From positions 1 to 8,329 of the forward strand of contig JAEUJR010000938.1 in the NCBI GenBank assembly GCA_016793585.1: 8,329 nt of DNA, read 5' to 3'. A program made the position numbers and the translations under genes. Below the pieces are notes generated by a model. The model had not been told where the DNA came from, searched no databases, and saw only the letters and a program-made list of their open reading frames with translations. Source of the stretch: Archangium sp. Lineage in GTDB: Bacteria > Myxococcota > Myxococcia > Myxococcales > Myxococcaceae. Positions 1-6,460 of the stretch are shown here, piece by piece; position 1 is the stretch's first letter, and every line of letters starts with the position of its first letter.

Positions 1-2
1 AG

Positions 3-1483
<1,481 letters not shown>

Positions 1484-1487
<4 letters not shown>

Positions 1488-2494
1488 CCATCGACCTCTC
1501 GACGACCTGGCTCGGCCTCAAGCTGAAGCACCCGATCTTCGCGGGCGCGTCTCCGCTGGTCGACGATCTCGACACCGTCAAGCGCCTCGAAGACGCAGGC
1601 GCCGCCGCCATCACCATGCGCTCGCTGTTCGAGGAGCAGCTCGTGGCTGACCAGCTCGCCGCGCACCGGTTCCTCGATGGGTCGGCCGACGCGTTCGCCG
1701 AGGCGCCGTCGTGGCTGCCCTCGACGGGCGACTTCGCGCTCGGGCCCGACGCGTACCTCGAGCAGATTCGTCGCATTCGGCAGATGTGCTCGATTCCCGT
1801 CATCGGCTCGCTCAACGGCACCACGCCGGGCGGGTGGCTCAAGTACGCGAAGCTGATCGAACAGGCCGGCGCGAACGCGCTCGAGCTGAACCTGTACGAC
1901 CTGCCGAGCGATCCGAAGCTCACCGGCTCCGATGTCGAGCACCAACAACTCGACGTGATTCGCCAGGTGCAGGAGAGCGTGAAGATCCCCCTCGCGGTGA
2001 AGCTGTCGCCCTTCTACTCGTCGCTCCCCGCCTTCGTGGCGAAGCTCGAGCACAGCGGCGCTGCGGGCGTCGTGCTCTTCAACCGGCTCTACCAGCCCGA
2101 CATCGACGTCGAGACACTGACGCTGCGGCGCTCACTGCATCTCTCCGATCGCCAGGAGCTGCAGCTGCGGCTGCGCTGGCTCGCGATTCTGTCTCCCCAG
2201 ACCCGCATGACGCTGGCCTGCTCGGGTGGCATTCACGACCCGCTCGACGTCGTGAAGGCGCTGATGGCCGGAGCGCACGTCACGCAGGTCGTCTCGGCGG
2301 TGCTCGAGAACGGGCCGCAGATGCTGACGCTGCTGGTCGAAGGCCTGAAGCACTTCTTCGAGGAGCACGAGTACGCGTCGGTCACCCAGCTGCGCGGGAA
2401 CATGAACCTCGCGCGCTGCCCTGACCCCTCGGGCTACGAGCGCGTGAACTACGTGAAGCTGCTCGCGAGCTGGCACGGCGAGGCGAAGCACTGA
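1484..2494 (+). CDS. Dihydroorotate dehydrogenase-like FMN protein, nifJ-linked type
   Basis: A 336-residue TIM-barrel flavoprotein of the PyrD superfamily, likely cytosolic. The N-terminus (TTWLGLKLKHPIFAGASPL, residues 7-25) matches the class 1 DHOD opening. VKLSPF (172-177) has the conserved barrel lysine. SGGIHDPLDVVKALMAGA (from Ser247) followed by TQVVSAVLENG is the C-terminal phosphate-binding region for FMN. The motif that in class 1A enzymes reads NLSCPN, with the catalytic cysteine and orotate-binding asparagines, reads NLYDLPSD here (from Asn136), so the base and second asparagine are missing. The lysine after the first strand (VTKS in true enzymes) is also not evident in ITMRSLFEEQ (43-52). 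It is therefore probably not a pyrimidine-synthesis enzyme. Genes of this type, annotated 'dihydroorotate dehydrogenase-like', are known beside nifJ in several phyla. A redox role alongside PFOR is an inference. Start chosen from the strong SD and the ATGA overlap. Confidence 0.92.
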
Positions 2495-2536
2495 CGGCGG
2501 TTGACCTCACCACCGGCGCGGGCCACCCTGCCCTGC

Positions 2537-3322
2537 ATGACGACCCGCGTGACGGTGGAACGAGACGGCGGCGTGCTGCTCATGGGCATCAATCGCCCTG
2601 AGAAGCGCAACGCGTTCGACCTGGCGACGATCGAGCAGCTGGCGGCCGCGTACGAGCGGCTCGGCGACGACGAGACGCTGCGCTGCGGCGTGTTGTTCGG
2701 TCACGGAGAGCACTTCTCGGCTGGCCTCGATCTCGCCGAGGTCGGCCCCGCCGTCGGAGAGAAGGGCCCGCACGCCCTCGCCGGTGGCCGCAAGTACGAC
2801 CCGTTCGGCGTCTGGGCCCCGCAGGTTCCCAAACCGGTCGTGATGGCCGTGAGCGGCATCTCCTTCACGCTCTCGATCGAGCTCGCGCTCGCCAGCGACA
2901 TCGTCATCGCGGCGAACACCGTGCGTTTCCGTCAACTCGAGATCGCTCGCGGCATTCTTCCCTTCGGTGGCGCCACCATGCGCGCACCCACCCGCCTTGG
3001 CTGGGGCAACGCCATGCGCTTCCTCCTCACCGGAGAGGAGTTCGGCGCCGCCGAGGCGCTCCGAATCGGGCTCGTGCAGGAGGTCGTCGAACCTGGCGCC
3101 CAGCTCACCCGCGCCAGGGCCATCGCGCAGCTCATCGCGAAGCAGGCGCCGATCGGCGTGCTGGGCACCCTCGAGAACGCGCGCGTCATGGAGTCGAAGG
3201 GGCAGGCCACCGCGACCGACCACCTGCAGCACCTGCTCTCGCGCGTGATGAGCAGCGAAGACGCCGCCGAGGGCATGCTGAGCTTCATCGAGCGGCGAGA
3301 AGCCGTCTTCAAGGGGCGCTGA
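2537..3322 (+). CDS. Crotonase-family protein (enoyl-CoA hydratase/isomerase-like)
   Basis: A 261-residue cytosolic protein of the crotonase superfamily, of usual length. Members bind acyl-CoA thioesters and stabilise an enolate in an oxyanion hole. The N-terminal strand and INRPEKRNAFD (18-28) are classic, as is the first oxyanion segment HFSAGLDL (59-66). The second segment, KPVVMAVSGISF then TLSIELALASD (99-121), keeps a glutamate at 115 but lacks the usual GGG before it. LEIARGILPFGG (134-145) keeps the second glutamate, Glu135. Both acid/base positions of enoyl-CoA hydratases are thus present, but the reaction and acyl chain cannot be assigned. I chose ATG 2537 because translation then begins with a normal family N-terminus; a TTG at 2501 would add 12 residues (LTSPPARATLPC-like) with no family character. 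No good SD precedes either. It lies 42 bases after the DHOD-like gene and two before the hydrolase, so it is probably cotranscribed. Confidence 0.92.
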   Translation: MTTRVTVERDGGVLLMGINRPEKRNAFDLATIEQLAAAYERLGDDETLRCGVLFGHGEHFSAGLDLAEVGPAVGEKGPHALAGGRKYDPFGVWAPQVPKPVVMAVSGISFTLSIELALASDIVIAANTVRFRQLEIARGILPFGGATMRAPTRLGWGNAMRFLLTGEEFGAAEALRIGLVQEVVEPGAQLTRARAIAQLIAKQAPIGVLGTLENARVMESKGQATATDHLQHLLSRVMSSEDAAEGMLSFIERREAVFKGR

Positions 3323-3324
3323 CG

Positions 3325-4200
3325 ATGGGGCTGCGACCGACCTGGAGGGCGCTCAACTGGCTCGCGACCGCGCTCGATCGACCGATCGAGCAGATCGGGC
3401 CAGCGCGATCTCGCGCGGCGATGCGAAAGAACACCGGCAGCTTTCGCCCGATCTTCGGAGCCCCCGCTCCAGTCGAACGCGTCTGCGACGAGCAGCTCGC
3501 CGGGGTGAAGGTGCGCCGCTACGAGCCGAAGCAGGCACGCGCGGGTGTGATCGTCTTCTTTCACGGCGGCGGCTGGGTGGTGGGCGATGTCACGACGCAC
3601 GATCTCCCCTGTCGCGCCCTCGCCGCGCAGGCCAGGCGCACCGTCATCTCCGTCGACTACCGGCTCGCACCCGAGCACCCGTTTCCCGCCGCCATCGACG
3701 ACTGCGTGGCGGTGACGCGGGCACTGCTCGAGACGACCTCGGTCGTGGTGGCGGGCGACAGCGCAGGTGGCCACCTCGCCGCGGTCGTCGCGCGCAAGTG
3801 TGACGTCACCGCGCAGGTGCTCATCTACCCCGTGACCGACTGCTCGCAGGAGTCGCCGTCGTACACGCGCTTCGCGAGCGGCTACTTCCTCACGCGGGAC
3901 ACCATGCGGTACTTCACGAACGCGTTCCTGCCCGATCCCACCACACGCACGCACGAAGACGCCTCGCCGCTGCGCGCGACGCTCACGAAGGGCCCGCCCG
4001 CCTACGTGCTGCTCGCCGAGTGCGACGTGCTGCACGACGAAGGCCTCGCCTACGCCGAGAAGCTCAGAGACGCAGGCACGTCGGTGACCATCGAAGAGGT
4101 CAGCGGCGTCATTCACGGGTTCTTCAGCATGCAGGGCATGACGGCCACGAAGCACGCGACCGCACACCTCGCCGCGTGGATCGACCGAACCCTCGTGTGA
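3325..4200 (+). CDS. Alpha/beta hydrolase, hormone-sensitive-lipase (HSL) type esterase
   Basis: A 291-residue serine hydrolase of the HSL/abhydrolase-3 family, expected to cleave short- to medium-chain carboxyl esters. The signature HGGGW (80-84) supplies the oxyanion hole. DYRLAPEHPFPAA (111-123) is the hallmark second motif. Ser146 in GDSAGG (144-149) is the nucleophile, Asp234 in LAECDVLHDEG the probable acid and His264 in IHGFFSM the base, so the triad is complete. Residues 1-50 form the variable cap region. No signal peptide is seen, so it is probably cytosolic. The ATG is two bases after the crotonase stop, with AAGGGG at 3311-3316 as a modest SD eight bases upstream. It is the last gene of the + strand run and ends three bases before the convergent lipoprotein stop. 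The natural substrate is unknown; the crotonase next door makes an acyl or thioester-related substrate possible, but this is only inference. Confidence 0.93.
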   Translation: MGLRPTWRALNWLATALDRPIEQIGPARSRAAMRKNTGSFRPIFGAPAPVERVCDEQLAGVKVRRYEPKQARAGVIVFFHGGGWVVGDVTTHDLPCRALAAQARRTVISVDYRLAPEHPFPAAIDDCVAVTRALLETTSVVVAGDSAGGHLAAVVARKCDVTAQVLIYPVTDCSQESPSYTRFASGYFLTRDTMRYFTNAFLPDPTTRTHEDASPLRATLTKGPPAYVLLAECDVLHDEGLAYAEKLRDAGTSVTIEEVSGVIHGFFSMQGMTATKHATAHLAAWIDRTLV

Positions 4201-4203
4201 GCG

Positions 4204-5436
4204 TCAGTCGAAGATCAGCCAGCCGAACCGGTTCGTCGCGTGGAAGTCACCGACGAAGAGCGGCGAGAACGACTGCCCTTCGATCTGCTTGAAGTGCTCG
4301 AAGTGCTCGAGGCGGTACGCGTTGAAGCGCCACTTGTCGCCCTTGCCGGGCGGAACCTTCGGCACCTTGTTCAGGTTCGCGATGGGAATCTGCATCTCGG
4401 CGCTCCAGCCCTTGTCGGTGTCGGAGGTGTCGTCGAGCGTGCCGCGCACGTCGACCGCCGTCTTCATGCCCGACTCCCACTTCATGGCCTCTTCGAGGTT
4501 CGACCGCCGCGCCACGAACGACGCGTCGAAGTTCACGTTGTGCGGAGAGACCTGCAGCTCGTTGTAGGTGGCGCCATCGGCGTCGGCGTCGAAGAACACC
4601 TCGACCACGTCCTGGTTGTAGATGGCGTCGTCCTTGTTGCGCAGCGTGCCCCACACGTCGGGGTCGTCGCAGTCGAAGGCCACGTAGATGTTCGTGTCGT
4701 CGTACAACATGCGCAGGCGCGTCTTCCGCTGCGCCTCTTTGCCGTCGAAGCTCGTCGTCAGCGTCACCTCGGGAGCGCTCTTCCACTGCGCGTCGTCGAG
4801 CTTGCCGTCGATGGTGGGCGGCTTCGCGGCGCGCGGCATCTTGTACTCGGGCAGCGACGCCTGCGGCCCCTCGAGGCGCGGGCCGAAGACGCGGTGATTG
4901 CCGTCGTGCGTGGGTGGAAGATCGGCGAGCAGCCGCTCCTCGCCGCGCCAGAAGCCCATCAACAGCTGCATCGGCCCCGGGTAGTTCGGCATCGCGATCT
5001 GCTGCACGTCTTCGATGATCTTCCCCTGCGGCCACGTGCCCAGCATCGCGGCGCCGTTCTGCAGCTCGTGATCCATGTTGCCGAGCATCTGGCCCGAGTT
5101 GCCGTCGACCACGTGCACGAAGAACTGGTACCCCTGCGGCTGCGGCCCATCGGCGCGGAAGTAGTGCTTGAGCACCACGGGCTGTCCCGGTTGCGGGTTC
5201 TTCGGCTCCACGTTGCTGCCGAGGTACTTGATGGTTCCGCCCGCGAACGTCGCCGTCGACGGAAAGTTCAGCGGCCCCGGCAGCGCATCGAGCGTGCGGG
5301 CGTTGCCTGATGGCTGCGCGGCGGGCTGCTGCTGCCCCGGGGCAGGGGGCCGGCTTCCACGCGGCTTCGGGCCGGCCTGCTCGTCACGGCATGCCGAGAC
5401 GGCGACCAGCAGACAGAGGATCGAAAGGTGTCGCAT
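4204..5436 (-). CDS. Lipoprotein with N-terminal beta-sandwich-like region and C-terminal CBM9-like domain
   Basis: A 410-residue predicted lipoprotein. MRHLSILCLLVAVSAC is a short signal peptide with a lipobox (VSAC), so Cys16 would be lipidated. Residues 17-52 are a Pro/Gln/Ala-rich linker. Residues about 60-190 (from FAGGTIKYLGSNVEP through PGQPVVLKHYF, FFVHVVDG, TWPQGKIIEDV to GFWRGEERL) resemble beta-sandwich modules at the C-termini of some bacterial dolichyl-phosphate-mannose-type glycosyltransferases; this likeness is from memory. Residues about 200-410 look like a CBM9/DOMON-like domain: PPTIDGKLDDAQWKSAP (206-222), NIYVAFDCDDPDVW, NQDVVEVFFDADADG, NELQVSPHNVNFDASF and the closing FGWLIFD. 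CBM9 members bind sugar ends; other relatives bind different ligands, so the ligand here is open. No catalytic motif is seen. ATG 5436 gives a compact signal peptide; an in-frame GTG at 5454 would add six residues and is also possible. The gene is monocistronic here, divergent from the FHA gene. Confidence 0.87.
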   Translation of the reverse strand: MRHLSILCLLVAVSACRDEQAGPKPRGSRPPAPGQQQPAAQPSGNARTLDALPGPLNFPSTATFAGGTIKYLGSNVEPKNPQPGQPVVLKHYFRADGPQPQGYQFFVHVVDGNSGQMLGNMDHELQNGAAMLGTWPQGKIIEDVQQIAMPNYPGPMQLLMGFWRGEERLLADLPPTHDGNHRVFGPRLEGPQASLPEYKMPRAAKPPTIDGKLDDAQWKSAPEVTLTTSFDGKEAQRKTRLRMLYDDTNIYVAFDCDDPDVWGTLRNKDDAIYNQDVVEVFFDADADGATYNELQVSPHNVNFDASFVARRSNLEEAMKWESGMKTAVDVRGTLDDTSDTDKGWSAEMQIPIANLNKVPKVPPGKGDKWRFNAYRLEHFEHFKQIEGQSFSPLFVGDFHATNRFGWLIFD

Positions 5437-5557
5437 TCGCCGCGCACCATGCACCAGCCGTCGTGCGCTGTCGCGGACTGGCAACCGGGACGAACGGCCA
5501 GAAAGCACCCTTGATCCGGCTGGTTGGCGTGGTTTCCGGCCTGCTCCGCCCCCCACC
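5437..5557. promoter_or_regulatory. Divergent intergenic region between the lipoprotein and FHA genes
   Basis: These 121 bases separate two divergent start codons and must hold, or border, the promoters of both genes. The stretch is GC-rich. I see no convincing -10/-35 pair, operator palindrome or riboswitch. The 12 bases before the FHA start are almost all pyrimidine (C-rich), so no Shine-Dalgarno sequence is present there. The lipoprotein start also has only a weak GGCGA upstream. The call rests on gene orientation, not on recognised motifs. Confidence 0.55.
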
Positions 5558-6457
5558 ATGCACCTCGACATCATCTGGAACGGCGAGACGACCCCGGTGG
5601 ACTTGGTGGACGGGGCGGTCTCGGTCGGAGGCGGGCCCAAAGACGACATTCAGCTGGCCGGCCTGCCCTTCAAGCTGCTGACGCTCGAGGTCGATGGTTC
5701 GCGGCTCGCGATCAAATCGATTCGGCCACTGCGCGTCGGCAACCAGCTCTTCCCTGCCTACGTGGCGCGCCTCGTGATGCCCGGCGAATCGCTCACGCTC
5801 CCGAACGACGTGGTGGTGAAGCGGCCCGAAGACGAAGCCTCGCGCGAGCGCCGAAAGAACAAGAGCACCGACTTCCTCGCCAAAGAGCTGCTCTCGAACG
5901 ATCTGCCCGAGCTCGAGAGCCGGGCCGCCACGTTCACCTGCGTCGCTGGCGCCGACGAAGGCCACGTCTACCCCATCGCGTTCCTCGACACCTCCATCGG
6001 CCGCGGCGACGACGTCGACGTTCGCCTGCACGATCGCACCGTCAGCCGACGGCACGCGCGCCTGCTTCACCGCGGCCGCGCGTACTTCGTCGAAGACCTC
6101 GCGACCACCAACGGCATCTACGTGAACGGGCAGCGCGTGAAGAACTGCCAGCAACTCCAGACCGGAGACGTCGTCGAGCTCGGCCACACGGTGCTCCGCT
6201 TCGACGAAGGCGAGCGGGCGCCCGAAGAGCGAACGGTCATCGAGACGCCGGCGCCCACTGCACACCCGGCCGGCCCGTCGCCGAACATCGAGGTCGACTC
6301 CGGGCTGATGAAGGCCGTCTCGAACGAACCCAGCGTCGTCACCGACAAGTTGCCGATGCGAGTCAGCCGCTTCGCGCCCGTCGACCTCGCCATCTTCGTG
6401 ATCGGAGCGCTGCTGATCGTCTCGGGTCTCGCGACCGCGGCGCTCTTCTTCAAGTGA
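5558..6457 (+). CDS. FHA-domain protein with a C-terminal membrane anchor
   Basis: A 299-residue protein with a canonical forkhead-associated (FHA) domain at about 124-216, the phosphothreonine-recognition module used in Ser/Thr-kinase signalling. Core residues are intact: SIGRGDDVDVRL (146-157) with Gly148-Arg149, TVSRRHARL (161-169) with Ser163 and His166, TTNGIYVNGQRV (183-194) with Asn185-Gly186, and LQTGDVVELG (200-209). Residues 1-90 (VSVGGGPKDDIQLAG, LRVGNQLF, MPGESLTLPNDVVVKRP) follow the strand order of an FHA fold without the binding residues, suggesting a degenerate FHA-like half; residues 91-122 are a charged linker. Residues 217-276 are Pro/Thr-rich with possible phosphosites near RTVIETP. 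Residues 277-298 form one hydrophobic helix followed by a final Lys, so the protein probably sits in the inner membrane with its FHA part in the cytosol. ATG 5558 is chosen because upstream sequence in frame has no FHA-like character. No kinase gene is in the window. Confidence 0.91.
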   Translation: MHLDIIWNGETTPVDLVDGAVSVGGGPKDDIQLAGLPFKLLTLEVDGSRLAIKSIRPLRVGNQLFPAYVARLVMPGESLTLPNDVVVKRPEDEASRERRKNKSTDFLAKELLSNDLPELESRAATFTCVAGADEGHVYPIAFLDTSIGRGDDVDVRLHDRTVSRRHARLLHRGRAYFVEDLATTNGIYVNGQRVKNCQQLQTGDVVELGHTVLRFDEGERAPEERTVIETPAPTAHPAGPSPNIEVDSGLMKAVSNEPSVVTDKLPMRVSRFAPVDLAIFVIGALLIVSGLATAALFFK

Positions 6458-6460
6458 CGA

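Noticed and set aside
2501..2536. TTG at 2501 as start of the crotonase gene
   Set aside because: It has no clear SD and adds 12 residues unlike any crotonase N-terminus; ATG 2537 gives the normal beginning.
2932..4167. Open frame of 411 codons on the minus strand opposite the crotonase and hydrolase genes
   Set aside because: It lies antisense to two genes with full family motifs. Its product is Arg/His/Val-rich with no recognisable motif, as expected for a shadow frame in GC-rich DNA.
4291..4308. Tandem copy of the nine-base unit GAAGTGCTC
   Set aside because: It encodes the peptide EHFEHF within the lipoprotein's C-terminal domain; two copies are too few to count as a repeat element.
4240..5310. 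Open frame of 356 codons on the plus strand opposite the lipoprotein gene
   Set aside because: The product is a monotonous Val/Arg/Leu/His-rich sequence that mirrors codon bias of the lipoprotein gene; no domain or start signal.
5511..5516. TTGATC as a possible -35 box ahead of the FHA gene
   Set aside because: The matching -10 position about 17 bases on reads TTCCGG, which does not resemble a -10 box.
5168..5557. N-terminal extension of the FHA gene to an ATG at 5168
   Set aside because: It would add 130 residues with no FHA or family character, running antisense through the start and signal peptide of the lipoprotein gene.
5384..6265. Open frame of 293 codons on the minus strand opposite the FHA gene
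   Set aside because: Antisense shadow of a gene with intact FHA motifs; no motif of its own.
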